64,000 bases of DNA from Rhizobium sp. SSA_523 (GCF_030435705.1 NZ_CP129382.1:2108001-2172000); one strand, 5' to 3'; shown: positions 1-9,333, counted from the first letter of the stretch. Program-made: numbers and translations. The notes: generated by a model not told the origin, from the sequence alone.

Positions 1-78
1 GATCTTGATGGTTTCAGCGAAAGCGGAACCGGCAGCAAGAAGCGCAGCCAGCGACGTTGCGAGAAGAAGTGTCTTCAT
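1..78 (-). CDS. metQ: MetQ-type methionine-binding protein, N-terminal fragment
   Basis: Only the first 26 codons lie in the window; the gene continues beyond position 1. The ATG is at 76-78 with an AGGAGAAAG-like ribosome site just upstream. The visible residues form a classic signal peptide: MKT, then a Leu/Ala-rich core, an Ala-Phe-Ala cleavage motif and a mature start ETIKI, which is typical of NlpA/MetQ substrate-binding proteins. It follows metN and metI in the same direction, 40 bp after metI, so it is most likely the periplasmic methionine-binding component of the MetNIQ importer. The name rests on context and the signal peptide only, because the binding domain is not visible. Confidence 0.8.
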   Translation of the reverse strand, partial: MKTLLLATSLAALLAAGSAFAETIKI

Positions 79-118
79 GGGTCTTTCTCCTGTGAAAGAA
101 ACGAGGAAATGGCAGAAT

Positions 119-787
119 TCAAGGTTTGCGGGTGCGCTTGTCGAAACGCCGCGCGAGGCTGTCACCGGCGCTCTGCACCGCCTGCACCAGGACGATCAGC
201 ACCACGACGACCGCCAGCATCACTTCCGGCATGAAACGCTGATAGCCGTAGCGGATGCCGAGATCGCCCAGTCCGCCGCCGCCGACAGCGCCGACCATGG
301 CCGAGTAGCCGATCAGGCTGACAAGCGTCAGGGTGAGCGAAAGCGTGATGCCGGGCATGGCTTCCGCGACGAGGACCTTGCTGACGATCTGCCAGCGGCT
401 GGCCCCCATGGCGCGCGCCGCCTCGACAAGACCTTGATCCACCTCGCGGATGGCGGCCTCGATCAGACGGGCAATGAAGGGAATGGTCGCAATCGTCAGC
501 GGCACGATCGCGGCACTGGTGCCGATCGACGTGCCGGCCACGAGCCTTGTGAAGGGAATGATGGCAACCACGAGGATGATGAAGGGTGTCGACCGCGTCG
601 CATTGACGATCAGCCCGACGATGCGGTTGGACATAGGCGCTGCAAAGAGTTCGCCCTTGCCGCTCGTCGCCAGGAAGATGCCGATCGACAGGCCGATCAG
701 CGTGCCGATCACGCCGGCCACCGCCACCATCTGGATCGTCTGGACAAGCGCCTTGTAGAGCAGCGCGAAAAGCATGTCAGGCGCCAT
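119..787 (-). CDS. metI: Methionine ABC transporter permease MetI
   Basis: A 222-residue inner-membrane permease, the usual MetI length. It has about five hydrophobic segments and a cytoplasmic EAA loop near residues 120-140 ([14 protein letters not shown]) that contacts the ATPase. MetI forms the channel of the MetNIQ importer for D- and L-methionine. Its start overlaps the end of metN by 11 bp, which indicates translational coupling, and metQ follows after 40 bp. Family assignment is strong from the EAA loop plus neighbours; substrate is inferred from the NIL domain of the adjacent MetN. Confidence 0.93.
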   Translation of the reverse strand: MAPDMLFALLYKALVQTIQMVAVAGVIGTLIGLSIGIFLATSGKGELFAAPMSNRIVGLIVNATRSTPFIILVVAIIPFTRLVAGTSIGTSAAIVPLTIATIPFIARLIEAAIREVDQGLVEAARAMGASRWQIVSKVLVAEAMPGITLSLTLTLVSLIGYSAMVGAVGGGGLGDLGIRYGYQRFMPEVMLAVVVVLIVLVQAVQSAGDSLARRFDKRTRKP

Positions 788-1898
788 AGCCGAGAACCTC
801 CGTCAACAGACCCGTCTGCCGGTAGAAGGCATTTGCCCGCTCCAGCACCGCGGCATCGGCCGGATAGGAAATGACGAGCGAACCATAGGGTTCTCCGGCA
901 ATCTCGTCGATCGTTCCGGTCAGGATATTGACCTCCGCGCCAAGCTCGCTGATCAGACGCGAGATGATTGGCTGCTCCGCCGTGGCGCCGAAGAAGGTCA
1001 GGCGTGTATAAATGCGGTCTCCCGCACCGGCTGCGGGTTTCAGCCGCCTGGCAATGGCGTCGGGAAGCTTGGTCCCCGGCAGACCCGAGAGCAGCGCGCG
1101 CGTGGTTGCATGCACGGGACGGGTGAAGACATCGAATGTATGGCCGGCCTCGACGATTGCGCCCTTGTCGATCACGGCCACCTGTGCGGCAATGGTCTTC
1201 ACCACCTCCATCTCATGCGTGATCAGAAGCACGGTCAGACCGAGCTCGCGATTGATGCGCTTGATGAGGTCGAGGATGGACTGCGTGGTTTCCGGATCGA
1301 GCGCCGAGGTCGCTTCGTCCGAGAGGAGCAGCTTGGGCTCGGTCGCCAGAGCCCGGGCAATGCCCACACGCTGCTTCTGCCCGCCCGAAAGCTCCGCCGG
1401 ATAGCGGCCCGCTTTGTCCGCCAGACCCACAAGGTCCAGAAGCGGTGCAACCCGCGCCTTGATCGCCTGCCGGTCCAGCCCGGCAATCTCCAGCGGCAGC
1501 GCCACATTGCCGAAGACGGTGCGCGATGACAGAAGGTTGAAATGCTGGAAGATCATGCCGACCTCCCGGCGCAGATCCCGCAGCCCGCGTTCCGTCAGCG
1601 CCGCAACATCGACGCCGTCCACCAGGACCTGGCCGGAACTGGGCTTTTCCAGCCCGTTGACCAGCCGGATCAGGGTCGATTTTCCGGCGCCGGAACGGCC
1701 GATAATGCCGGTGATGGCGCCTTTCGGCACTGTGTAATCGACGCCGGCGAGGGCAACGAACTCGCCTTGGCCGCCACGATCGGCAAATCGCTTGGTGACG
1801 GCCTGGAAGGCCACCATGGCGGGCGCCGTCACATCCGGACGGGCGGATACGGACGCGGCAGACTGCGCCGTTTGCAAAGGTTCAGGGATGGACTGCAT
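777..1898 (-). CDS. metN: Methionine ABC transporter ATP-binding protein MetN with NIL domain
   Basis: A 373-residue ATPase that powers methionine import. Walker A (GRSGAGKST) is near residue 67, followed by the signature LSGGQKQR and Walker [14 protein letters not shown]. The last ~85 residues form a NIL domain, the regulatory methionine-sensing domain that marks MetN among ABC ATPases. About 28 N-terminal residues precede the conserved core, so a later ATG near 1817 is possible, but neither start has a strong ribosome site. It is the first gene of metNIQ, and the leader upstream carries a Cys-Cys short ORF at 1950-1976. Confidence 0.95.
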   Translation of the reverse strand: MQSIPEPLQTAQSAASVSARPDVTAPAMVAFQAVTKRFADRGGQGEFVALAGVDYTVPKGAITGIIGRSGAGKSTLIRLVNGLEKPSSGQVLVDGVDVAALTERGLRDLRREVGMIFQHFNLLSSRTVFGNVALPLEIAGLDRQAIKARVAPLLDLVGLADKAGRYPAELSGGQKQRVGIARALATEPKLLLSDEATSALDPETTQSILDLIKRINRELGLTVLLITHEMEVVKTIAAQVAVIDKGAIVEAGHTFDVFTRPVHATTRALLSGLPGTKLPDAIARRLKPAAGAGDRIYTRLTFFGATAEQPIISRLISELGAEVNILTGTIDEIAGEPYGSLVISYPADAAVLERANAFYRQTGLLTEVLGYGA

Positions 1899-1949
1899 GG
1901 AGATCTCGTTGTTCGGGAGCCGCCGCGGCGGCGCAAATCAGGGCGTGGC

Positions 1950-1976
1950 TCAGTGAGAGCAGCACATTCGACGCAT
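1950..1976 (-). CDS. Putative 8-residue leader peptide with tandem cysteines upstream of metN
   Basis: On the minus strand an ATG at 1976 opens a tiny frame, MRRMCCSH, then TGA. It lies about 50 nt upstream of metN. Between the two is a perfect 14-bp palindrome (GCCGCCGCGGCGGC, 1919-1932) that could form a stem close to the metN start. Adjacent Cys codons in a short leader before a sulfur amino-acid transporter suggest ribosome-mediated sensing of cysteine or Cys-tRNA. What is seen is the frame and the palindrome; attenuation is inference. The ribosome site is weak. Confidence 0.45.
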   Translation of the reverse strand: MRRMCCSH

Positions 1977-2123
1977 TGAACGCCGTTTCAACATCCCTGA
2001 CACATCCCTTTCGCATGGGCTGACCGGTGTTCACACCGGCAGCGGCAAGATGCAGGCCTTATCGCATTGGCTATTGCGAAAGCCGAGAAATGATATTCCC
2101 GAAATTCGCCAGTGCCGGAATTT

Positions 2124-2897
2124 TTATCGCGCCGCCAACTCATTCTCTGCTGCATCCGGCCATCTGGGTGCCGGAAAGGCCTCGAAGGCAGGCTTGGCGA
2201 ACAGATAACCCTGGAACAGATCGACGCCGAGATCCTGCAGGACCTGCCGCTCGCCATCCGTCTCGATTCCTTCGCAGACCGCAGTGACGCCGAACTCCTC
2301 AAGCATGGCCAGCGTGTGCTTGACCACGATCCGCCGCATCGGGTCGCTATCGATATCGCGGATCAGATCCATGTCGAGCTTGACGATATCGGGCTGGAAG
2401 CGGGCAATCAGGTTGAGGCCGGCATGGCCGGCGCCGAAATCATCGATCGCCGTCTTGAAGCCGATCTGCCGGTAGGTCTTCAGGATCGACAGAAGGTGAT
2501 CGGTATCGACCCGTTCGCTTTCGGTGAATTCGAAGATGATGCGCTGCGGATCGAACTGCAGCCGCTCCGCCGTCGCCAGTGTCAGGCGGATACAGGCGCG
2601 CGGCTCGTATACCGCATTCGGCATGAAATTGATCGACAGCAGCTCGTCGGAGGATGGCGTCAGCAGCTTTGCCGCAAGCTCCAGCGCCCGCACACGGCAC
2701 TGCTGGTCGAAGGCGTAGCGATTGGCCTCGTTGACCGCCGATAGGACATGGTAGGCGCCCTGCCCCTCGGCGCCACGCACCAGCGCCTCGTACGCAAAGG
2801 TCTTTCCCCGCGAAAGGTCGACGATCGGCTGGAAGGCCATCGAGAAAGGTACTTCGAACGCCTGTCCGTCACGACATCCCGCGCATGTGACCGCCAT
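2124..2897 (-). CDS. EAL-domain cyclic-di-GMP phosphodiesterase
   Basis: A 257-residue, single-domain EAL protein predicted to hydrolyse c-di-GMP to pGpG in the cytoplasm. Motifs in order: YEALVRG (Glu38), SINFMPN (Asn90), FEFTESE, IDDFGAGH (Asp152-Asp153), VKLD (Lys173), CEGIET (Glu209) and FQGYLFAKP (Gln229). These cover the metal-binding and catalytic residues, so it looks active. A short N-terminal CAGCRDG segment with two cysteines precedes the domain. The ATG at 2897 was chosen because GGAG lies 8-9 nt upstream; the frame stays open to an ATG at 2975, which would add 26 residues with more cysteines. It is transcribed alone. Confidence 0.88.
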   Translation of the reverse strand: MAVTCAGCRDGQAFEVPFSMAFQPIVDLSRGKTFAYEALVRGAEGQGAYHVLSAVNEANRYAFDQQCRVRALELAAKLLTPSSDELLSINFMPNAVYEPRACIRLTLATAERLQFDPQRIIFEFTESERVDTDHLLSILKTYRQIGFKTAIDDFGAGHAGLNLIARFQPDIVKLDMDLIRDIDSDPMRRIVVKHTLAMLEEFGVTAVCEGIETDGERQVLQDLGVDLFQGYLFAKPAFEAFPAPRWPDAAENELAAR

Positions 2898-2990
2898 TGC
2901 AACATCTCCATCTTCAGGTTGCAAATGACATAAGGCATTGTACGCCGTCGGACATACCCGGCAGCGTACAATCATGGGAAAAAATGAGCC

Positions 2991-4364
2991 TCAGACGGGT
3001 TTATGGTTACCCTTTGGAAACTCGCTCGCCAGGGCCCGATACCATTCGCCGCTTTTCTTGACCGTGCGGATCTGGCTTTCGTAATCCACATGCACGAGGC
3101 CGAAGCGCATCCTGTAGCCTTCGGCCCATTCGAAATTGTCCATCAGGCTCCAGGCGAAATAGCCTTTGAGCGGGTAACCGTCACGGGCCAGATCGGCGGC
3201 AATGGCGAGATGCGCCGCGTAGTAATCGAGGCGCGGCTGGTCGTCCACCTCACCATCGACGACGCCCATATTATAGGCGGCACCGTTTTCCGTAATATAG
3301 AATTCCGGCAGCTCGTAGCGCCGGTAGAGATCGGCGACGAGATCGGCCATGGCGGAGGGAAAGATCTCCCAGCCGATATCCGTCTTTTCCGGACTGACGA
3401 AGGGCGCCGGCTGGGTGGCCGGAAACTCGGCCTTCGGCGATGGATCGTCGACGACGCGCATCGGCGTGTAATAATTCAGGCCCCACCAGTCGAGCGGCTG
3501 GCTGATCATCTCCATGTCGCCGTCTTCGATCGCAGGCATGCGGTCGCTGAGGGCCGAGACGAGGCTTTCCGGATAGCAGCCCTTGAACACCGGATCGAAG
3601 AAGGCTCCATTGTGGAAGTCGAAGGCGCGCTCCGCCGCAGCCCGATCTGAAGGACGGTCGGAGCCGGGCACGATCGCATGCGCGTTCAGCACCAGGCCGA
3701 CCGGCACTTTCGGCGCCACGTGGCGGATGGCCTCCACCGCGAGCCCATGCGCGAGATTGGTGAAGTGCATGGCATGGAGGGCCGCCTCCAAATTGCGTTC
3801 GCCGGGCGCATGGATCCCATACAGATGGCTGAGCCAGACGGAACACCAGGGCTCGTTGAAGGTTGCCACCGCATCCAGCCGATCGCCGAGGCGAGCCATT
3901 GCCACTTTGGCATAGCGCTGGAAGGCGTGAGCCGTGGAACGCGCGGTCCAGCCGCCATCGCCCATCAGAGCAAGCGGCAGATCCCAATGGTAAAGCGTGG
4001 CGAAGGTCTTAATGCCGCGCGCCCTGCAGCCGTCCAGCAGCCGGTCGTAGAAATCCAGTCCCGGTTCGTTGATCCGGCCAAAGCCTTCGGGAATGATCCG
4101 CGGCCAGGCGATGGAGAAGCGATAGGCTTCGACCCCCATCTCCTGGATCAGGTCGAGATCGGCCTCCAGCCGGTGATAATGATCGCAGGCGATATCGCCA
4201 TTATGCCGCTCGAACACCCGCCCCGGCATTGCCGAGAAGGCGTCCCATATCGAGGCCTTGCGACCATCCTCCTTGGTGGCGCCTTCGATCTGATAGGCGG
4301 CCGTTGCCACGCCAAACAGGAAATCACCGGGAAAGCGAGCTGCCAGGGTTTTCGGGTCGACCAT
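2991..4364 (-). CDS. GH1 family beta-glucosidase
   Basis: A 457-residue glycoside hydrolase family 1 enzyme, a normal length. The acid/base glutamate is in TFNEPW (Glu171) and the nucleophile in YITENG (Glu359); the N-terminal FLFGVATAAYQIEGA is the GH1 signature. There is no signal peptide, so it should act in the cytoplasm on imported beta-glucosides, releasing glucose or a related sugar. The ATG at 4364 has AAGG upstream; 20 further codons are open upstream but do not match GH1 N-termini. It is the last gene of the sugar ABC/isomerase/oxidoreductase cluster (117 bp after the oxidoreductase), suggesting the transported substrate is a beta-glucoside. Confidence 0.93.
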   Translation of the reverse strand: MVDPKTLAARFPGDFLFGVATAAYQIEGATKEDGRKASIWDAFSAMPGRVFERHNGDIACDHYHRLEADLDLIQEMGVEAYRFSIAWPRIIPEGFGRINEPGLDFYDRLLDGCRARGIKTFATLYHWDLPLALMGDGGWTARSTAHAFQRYAKVAMARLGDRLDAVATFNEPWCSVWLSHLYGIHAPGERNLEAALHAMHFTNLAHGLAVEAIRHVAPKVPVGLVLNAHAIVPGSDRPSDRAAAERAFDFHNGAFFDPVFKGCYPESLVSALSDRMPAIEDGDMEMISQPLDWWGLNYYTPMRVVDDPSPKAEFPATQPAPFVSPEKTDIGWEIFPSAMADLVADLYRRYELPEFYITENGAAYNMGVVDGEVDDQPRLDYYAAHLAIAADLARDGYPLKGYFAWSLMDNFEWAEGYRMRFGLVHVDYESQIRTVKKSGEWYRALASEFPKGNHKPV

Positions 4365-4481
4365 CGATAAAGCCTTCAAACAATCAGCGAGTTCGGCAGC
4401 GGCGCGAGACCGGCGCTTCGCCACGCTCTATCGCAAAGCAAGGGCGGCGGGAAGCGGTGAGCGCCGCCCGCCAGACCCGGT

Positions 4482-5669
4482 TCACAGCTTGACCCAGGCG
4501 CCGTTCTGCTTGCCGCTTTCGATGCAGGCGGTGACGAAGGCGACGCCCTTCACCCCATCGTCGACGGTGGGATAGACGACGGCCGGGTCGACAGCCTCCC
4601 CGGTCTTCCTGGCATTTATCGCCGCTGCCGCTTCGGAATAGATGGTAGCGAAGGCTTCGAGATAGCCTTCCGGATGACCGCTCGGAATGCGGCTGACCCG
4701 CGCCGCCGCCGCGCCTGCACCGGCCCCGCCGCGGGTGATCAGCTGCTTCGGTTCACCAAGTATGGTGAACCAGAGATAGTTGGGGTCGGCCTGCGTCCAT
4801 TCGATGCCGGCCTTGGTGCCGTAGATGCGGACCTTCAAGCCGTTCTCATTGCCGGTCGCCACCTGGCTGCACCAGAGCAATCCCTTGGCCGGCCTTCCCT
4901 CGGCCTTGGCCTTGAAGCGCAGCATCACATGCGCATTGTCGTCCAGCCGGCGGCCGGCAACGAAAGTATGCACATCGGCAGCCAGCTCATCGAGCTCCAG
5001 GCCGGAGATGAAGCAGCCGAGATTATAGGCATGGGTGCCGATATCGCCCGTCGAACCGCCCACCCCCGACTGGGCCGGATCGGTGCGCCAGACCGCCTGC
5101 TTCGCGCCCGTCTCTTCCACCGGTTCCGCCAGCCAGTCCTGGGGATATTCCATCTGCACCAGGCGGATATCGCCGAGCGCACCCTCCTGCACCAGTTCGC
5201 GCGCATGGCGCACCATGGGATAGCCGGTATAATTATGGGTGAGGATGAACAGCGCATCGGCCTTGTCCGCCACCTCTTTCAAAGCCTTTGCATCGGCGAG
5301 ATTGGAGGTCAGCGGCTTGTCGCAGATCACATGGATGCCTCGTTCGAGAAAGGCTTTCGCGGCGGCGAAATGCACGTGATTGGGTGTCACGATGGAGACG
5401 GCCTCGATGCCGTCGGCACGCGCCGCCTCTTTTTCCGCCATCTCCTCGAAGGAGCCGTAGCACCGTTCGGGATCAAGGCCGAGCGCCCGGCCCGAGGCCA
5501 TGGATTTCTCGGCCGTCGAGGACAGTGCGCCGGCGACGAGCTCGTAATGGTCATCCAGCCGGGCCGCCATGCGATGCACCGCGCCGATAAAGGCGCCCTG
5601 GCCGCCGCCGACCATGCCCAAGCGGATCTTGGCGACCCTCTGTTCGGATTTGCTGGCTTCGATCGTCAT
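4482..5669 (-). CDS. Gfo/Idh/MocA family NAD(P)-dependent oxidoreductase
   Basis: A 395-residue sugar dehydrogenase-like protein. A Rossmann motif (GMVGGGQGAFIG) starts near residue 18, and the family motif appears as CDKPLTSN (usually EKP) near residue 115, followed by the C-terminal alpha/beta domain. Members oxidise sugars, inositols or glycosides, often at C3. The start at 5669 has GGAG 5-6 nt upstream; an open extension of 26 codons runs through a repeat and is unlikely to be translated. It lies between the isomerase and the beta-glucosidase, so it probably acts on the sugar brought in by the ABC transporter. The substrate cannot be read from sequence. Confidence 0.88.
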   Translation of the reverse strand: MTIEASKSEQRVAKIRLGMVGGGQGAFIGAVHRMAARLDDHYELVAGALSSTAEKSMASGRALGLDPERCYGSFEEMAEKEAARADGIEAVSIVTPNHVHFAAAKAFLERGIHVICDKPLTSNLADAKALKEVADKADALFILTHNYTGYPMVRHARELVQEGALGDIRLVQMEYPQDWLAEPVEETGAKQAVWRTDPAQSGVGGSTGDIGTHAYNLGCFISGLELDELAADVHTFVAGRRLDDNAHVMLRFKAKAEGRPAKGLLWCSQVATGNENGLKVRIYGTKAGIEWTQADPNYLWFTILGEPKQLITRGGAGAGAAAARVSRIPSGHPEGYLEAFATIYSEAAAAINARKTGEAVDPAVVYPTVDDGVKGVAFVTACIESGKQNGAWVKL

Positions 5670-5718
5670 GAAAATCTCCTTCTCGATAGATCGCCGTAAG
5701 CTCCCCCTCCGGCTGCCG

Positions 5719-5827
5719 CCATCTCCACCACGAAGGGGAGGAGACATCGGGCGGCACCGTCTCCGCCAATCGCATCGGCGGCGGCCGGGTCAAACCCCTC
5801 CCCCTTTGCGGGGAGGGGTTGGGGATG
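5719..5827. repeat. GC-rich rhizobial-type intergenic repeat with hairpin
   Basis: The gap between the isomerase and oxidoreductase genes is filled by purine/pyrimidine-skewed sequence ending in a perfect 11-bp stem: AACCCCTCCCC (5793-5803), a 6-nt loop and GGGGAGGGGTT (5810-5820). A similar element is at 13463-13570 inside the xyl operon. Such hairpin repeats are common between rhizobial genes and often sit inside operons, where they may affect mRNA stability. The family name is not certain from sequence alone. Confidence 0.6.
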
Positions 5828-5838
5828 GGTCTTCAGGA

Positions 5839-6891
5839 TTACAATCCGAGCATGCGCCGGTTGGCAGCCTCGTCCGTGCCGCCGGCGGCAAAATCGTCAA
5901 AGGCCTTGTCCGTCACGCGGATGATATGCGCCTTGACGAAGTCCGCCCCTTCCGCCGCACCATCTTCCGAATTCTTCAGGGCGCACTCCCATTCGACCAC
6001 GGCCCAGCCGTCGAAATCATTGGCGGTCAGCTTGGAGAAGACCGCGCCGAAATCCACCTGCCCGTCGCCGAGCGAGCGGAAACGCCCGGCCCGCTCGACC
6101 CAGCCCTGATAGCCGCCATAGACGCCCTGACGGCCGGTCGGATTGAACTCCGCATCCTTGACGTGGAACATCTTGATGCGGTCCTTGTAGATGTCGATAT
6201 TGTCGAGATAGTCCAGGCATTGCAGCACGTAATGCGAGGGATCGTAGAGCATGTTGGCGCGGGGGTGGTTTTTCACCCGCTCGAGGAACATCTCGAAGGT
6301 CACGCCGTCATGCAGGTCCTCGCCCGGATGGATCTCGTAGCAGAGGTCGACGCCCTGCTCGTCCGCCATGTTCAGGATCGGAGTCCAGCGGCGGGCCAGC
6401 TCGTCGAATGCTGTGTCGATAAGGCCGGCCGGGCGCTGCGGGAAGGGATACAGGAAGGGCCAGGCGAGCGCGCCGGAAAACGTGGCATGCGCCTTGATGC
6501 CAAGATGCCGCGACGCCTTCAGCGCCATCATCACCTGGTCCACAGCCCAGGCCTGGCGCGCCTTGGGATTGCCGCGCACGTGCGGTGCCGCGAAACCGTC
6601 AAAGGCCTCGTCATAAGCCGGGTGGACGGCCACCAGCTGGCCCTGGAGATGGGTCGACAATTCGGTGATCTCGATGCCGTTATTGCGCGCCACGCCGGCA
6701 AGCTCGTCGCAATAATCCTTGGATTCCGACGCCTTCTTCAGATCGATCAGCTGGCCGGCCCAGGTCGGCACCTGGACGCCGATATAGCCCTTTTCGGCCG
6801 CCCATTTGGTGATGGCATCCCATGAGTTGAACGGTGCGGCATCGCCGGCGAACTGTCCAAGGAAAATGGCTGGGCCTTTGATCGTCTTCAT
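5839..6891 (-). CDS. Sugar phosphate isomerase/epimerase family protein (TIM barrel)
   Basis: A 350-residue xylose-isomerase-like TIM barrel (AP endonuclease 2 superfamily), as in IolE- and 3-keto-sugar-processing proteins. Likely metal-binding segments are CYEIHPGEDL, YDPSHYVLQ, FHVKDAEF and VVEWECAL, spaced as in the family. The ATG at 6891 has an AGGAGAGATC ribosome site. It lies 252 bp downstream of the sugar-binding protein gene and 169 bp upstream of the Gfo/Idh/MocA gene. Isomerase plus oxidoreductase pairs of this kind process oxidised sugars or inositols; which one is meant here is unknown. Confidence 0.87.
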   Translation of the reverse strand: MKTIKGPAIFLGQFAGDAAPFNSWDAITKWAAEKGYIGVQVPTWAGQLIDLKKASESKDYCDELAGVARNNGIEITELSTHLQGQLVAVHPAYDEAFDGFAAPHVRGNPKARQAWAVDQVMMALKASRHLGIKAHATFSGALAWPFLYPFPQRPAGLIDTAFDELARRWTPILNMADEQGVDLCYEIHPGEDLHDGVTFEMFLERVKNHPRANMLYDPSHYVLQCLDYLDNIDIYKDRIKMFHVKDAEFNPTGRQGVYGGYQGWVERAGRFRSLGDGQVDFGAVFSKLTANDFDGWAVVEWECALKNSEDGAAEGADFVKAHIIRVTDKAFDDFAAGGTDEAANRRMLGL

Positions 6892-6972
6892 GGATCTCTC
6901 CTGCTCAAAAAATCCTGCAAGGTCATCTGCTGCAGGCGCGCATTGGCTGCAATGAGAGCGCGCAAGGACGTC

Positions 6973-6984
6973 TGCAACGTTACA
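6973..6984. promoter_or_regulatory. Possible internal LacI-type operator
   Basis: TGCAACGTTACA is a near-perfect palindrome centred on CG, the centre usual for LacI-family operators. It lies 80 bp upstream of the isomerase gene inside the sugar operon. It differs from the paired site at 10900-10934, so it could serve another regulator or be chance. Confidence 0.25.
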
Positions 6985-7110
6985 GTACGGCTAAACGAGT
7001 TTGGTGGAAGATACAACCGGCGGACCCGCAACCGGATCCGCGAGGAGAGGCCGGCCAGGGCCGGCATCTCCCGCCCCGCCCGGATCTCGCCGGACGAGGG
7101 GGTCTTGAGC

Positions 7111-7134
7111 TGAGAAGCGGGCGTTCAGCCGCTT
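7111..7134 (-). terminator. Hairpin downstream of sugar-binding protein gene
   Basis: Read on the minus strand, GAAGCGG and CCGCTTC form a 7-bp stem with an 8-nt loop about 10 nt after the stop codon of the binding-protein gene. No U-run follows, so it may protect the 3' end or cause partial termination within the operon rather than stop transcription fully. Confidence 0.35.
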
Positions 7135-7143
7135 CCCGCGCCA

Positions 7144-8085
7144 TCAGAACGGCGAATCCGGGAAGTAGTAGTTCTCGGCATTCTCCTTGGTGATCAGCGT
7201 CGCGTCGAGCGTATAGGTGCCATGGACCGGAACCTGGTCATAAATGGCGGCAGCGGTCAGTTCCATGGCGGTACCGACCATCGACGGCGGATAGAGCACG
7301 TTGACGGGGACCATCTTGTCGCCGTCCATGACCTTCTTGATCATGTCCTTCGAACCGGCACCGCCGATGATGTACTTGATGTCCGTCCGGTTGGCCTGCT
7401 CGATGGCCTGCAGGACGCCGACGGCCATGTCGTCATCCTGGCACCAGACCACGTCGATCTTCGGATATTTCGTCAGATAGTCCTGCATGACGCGGAAGGC
7501 ATCGTCGCGGTTCCAGTTGCCGAACTGGCGGTCGAGGATCTTCACGTTCGAACCGGCAATGCCCTTGTCGAAGCCGTCCTGGCGCTGCTGGTCGATCGGG
7601 ATCGGCAGGCCGCGAATGACGACAACCTGCGCATCCGGCGTATTGTCCTTGATGTACTGGCCGGCGACTTCGCCAAGCGCCGGGTTGTTGCCAGCGACAT
7701 AGAGGTCACGCACCGAATTGTCGTTGCTCGACGGAGCGCGGTCGACGATCGAGACGAAAGTGCCCTTGCCCTTCACTTCCTTGATGGCGTTGACGAGCGG
7801 ATCGGGATCGGTCGGCAGGATGACGAGCGCATCGATGCCCTGGACTTCGAGATCCTGCAGCGCATTGGCCTGGGTTGCCGGATCGGGCGAGGTCTTCACC
7901 ACGACCTTCAGGCCGGGATGTTCCTTCATCAGAAGGTCGGCAACCCGGTTGGCATGGTAGACGACGCCCGCGGTCCAGCCGTGGTCGGCAGCCGGGATCG
8001 AGACGCCGATCGTCTTGCTGTCCTGGGCCTGCGCCGTTGTGAAGGCTGCCGTCATGGCGACGGCGAGGCCTATGATCTTTTTCAT
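7144..8085 (-). CDS. Ribose-type sugar ABC transporter substrate-binding protein
   Basis: A 313-residue periplasmic protein of the Peripla_BP_4 (RbsB-like) type. The first 20 residues are a signal peptide ending AQAQD. Conserved features include GVSIPAADHGWTAG at the mature N-terminus, the DALVILPTDP segment and WCQDDDMAVGVL in the second lobe. It should capture a monosaccharide or small glycoside for the permease/ATPase encoded just upstream (71 bp gap). Together with the GH1 enzyme and sugar-processing genes downstream, it suggests a beta-glucoside or related sugar ligand; this is inference. Confidence 0.9.
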   Translation of the reverse strand: MKKIIGLAVAMTAAFTTAQAQDSKTIGVSIPAADHGWTAGVVYHANRVADLLMKEHPGLKVVVKTSPDPATQANALQDLEVQGIDALVILPTDPDPLVNAIKEVKGKGTFVSIVDRAPSSNDNSVRDLYVAGNNPALGEVAGQYIKDNTPDAQVVVIRGLPIPIDQQRQDGFDKGIAGSNVKILDRQFGNWNRDDAFRVMQDYLTKYPKIDVVWCQDDDMAVGVLQAIEQANRTDIKYIIGGAGSKDMIKKVMDGDKMVPVNVLYPPSMVGTAMELTAAAIYDQVPVHGTYTLDATLITKENAENYYFPDSPF

Positions 8086-8156
8086 GGTCTTCCTCCCAAA
8101 ATGCCGGGGTCAGGCGTAATGCGAACCGGGTGACCCCATCCTCCCCGGATCCTTGT

Positions 8157-9167
8157 CTACACCTTGCGCGTCAGCGAGCGCTGGACGAGCATGGCGATGA
8201 TGATGATCGAGCCCTGGATGGCGCCGATCAGGTATTCGCTGATGAAGTTGGACAGCAGCATGATGTTGCCGACCAGTTCGAGGATGAAGGCGCCGCAGAT
8301 CGTGCCCCAGACTCGCCCCGCGCCGCCCTTCAGCGCCGTGCCGCCGACGACCACGGCGGTGATCGCCTGCAATTCCCACAGGATGCCGGTGGTGGCGGAG
8401 GTGGAGCCGAGACGCGGGACATAGATCAGCACCGCGATGGCCACGCACAGGCCCTGGATGATGAAGGCGATGGTGCGCACCCTGTCGACGGCGATGCCGG
8501 AATAGCGCGCGACTTCGCGGCTGGAACCGACGGCGGTCACATGCCGACCGTAGCGCGTGCGATACAGGATGACCGCGGCCATGGCCGTGACCAGGAGAAT
8601 CACCAGGATCGGCACCGGAATTCCGAGAATGGAACCGAAATAGACCGGCCGGTACAGCGCCTGCTGCTCGGCCGAGCGCAGGGTGATCGCGCCGCCTTGG
8701 CTCAGCCAGGTGGTGAGGCCGCGATAGATCCCCATGGTGCCGAGCGTGGCGATGAAGGGCTCGATCCGGCCGACAGTGGTGATCAGGCCATTGGCCAGGC
8801 CGCACAGCGAGCCGATGACGACGGCCAGAGCCACGGCCGCGGCCAGCATCAGCGCCGGGTCTGCGATCGCGCCCGAATTCATGAACAGGATCATCAGGCT
8901 GGCGACGAACGCCACCATCGAGCCCACCGACAGATCGAGATCGCCTGCCGAAATGACGAAGGTTGCGCCCACGGCAATGATGGCGATGAAGGCCGATCGG
9001 GTCGCGACATTGGCGAGATTGGTCAGCCCGATGAAATTGGGGTTGACCATGGCGCCGATGATCAGCAGCAGGATCAGCGCGGCAAAGGGCGCAACGGCCC
9101 TCAGATCAATGTCGCGCCACGTTCTGGCGCGTCTCGTTTCGGCGGTGCTGCCCGTCTCGACCGTCAT
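8157..9167 (-). CDS. Ribose-type sugar ABC transporter permease
   Basis: A 336-residue integral membrane protein of the RbsC/AraH family with about eight to ten hydrophobic segments and the family motifs SAGDLDLSVGS and GGTALKGGAGRVWGT. It forms the channel for the sugar delivered by the binding protein downstream and is driven by the double ATPase upstream. The ATG at 9167 was chosen, with a GGAGGAGAG stretch upstream; an open extension of 20 codons upstream lacks family similarity. There is a 166-bp gap to the ATPase gene with no obvious promoter. Confidence 0.91.
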   Translation of the reverse strand: MTVETGSTAETRRARTWRDIDLRAVAPFAALILLLIIGAMVNPNFIGLTNLANVATRSAFIAIIAVGATFVISAGDLDLSVGSMVAFVASLMILFMNSGAIADPALMLAAAVALAVVIGSLCGLANGLITTVGRIEPFIATLGTMGIYRGLTTWLSQGGAITLRSAEQQALYRPVYFGSILGIPVPILVILLVTAMAAVILYRTRYGRHVTAVGSSREVARYSGIAVDRVRTIAFIIQGLCVAIAVLIYVPRLGSTSATTGILWELQAITAVVVGGTALKGGAGRVWGTICGAFILELVGNIMLLSNFISEYLIGAIQGSIIIIAMLVQRSLTRKV

Positions 9168-9333
9168 TGTCCTATTCTCTCCTCCCGGGGGGCTGACTTC
9201 GGGTGCTTCGCCCGGTCCTGCCCTCACCCGCCCTTGATCCGTTACGATTCATCAAGTCTCATCGTGACCCATCGCAAGCGCGGCCCGAACTCCGGACCGT
9301 CGCCTTCATTCCCTGCCGGTCCAACCCGGCGCG

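Noticed and set aside
1899..2123. SAM-type riboswitch before metN
   Set aside because: The leader lacks the conserved cores of SAM-I or SAM-II that I can recognise; the Cys-Cys micro-ORF explains it better.
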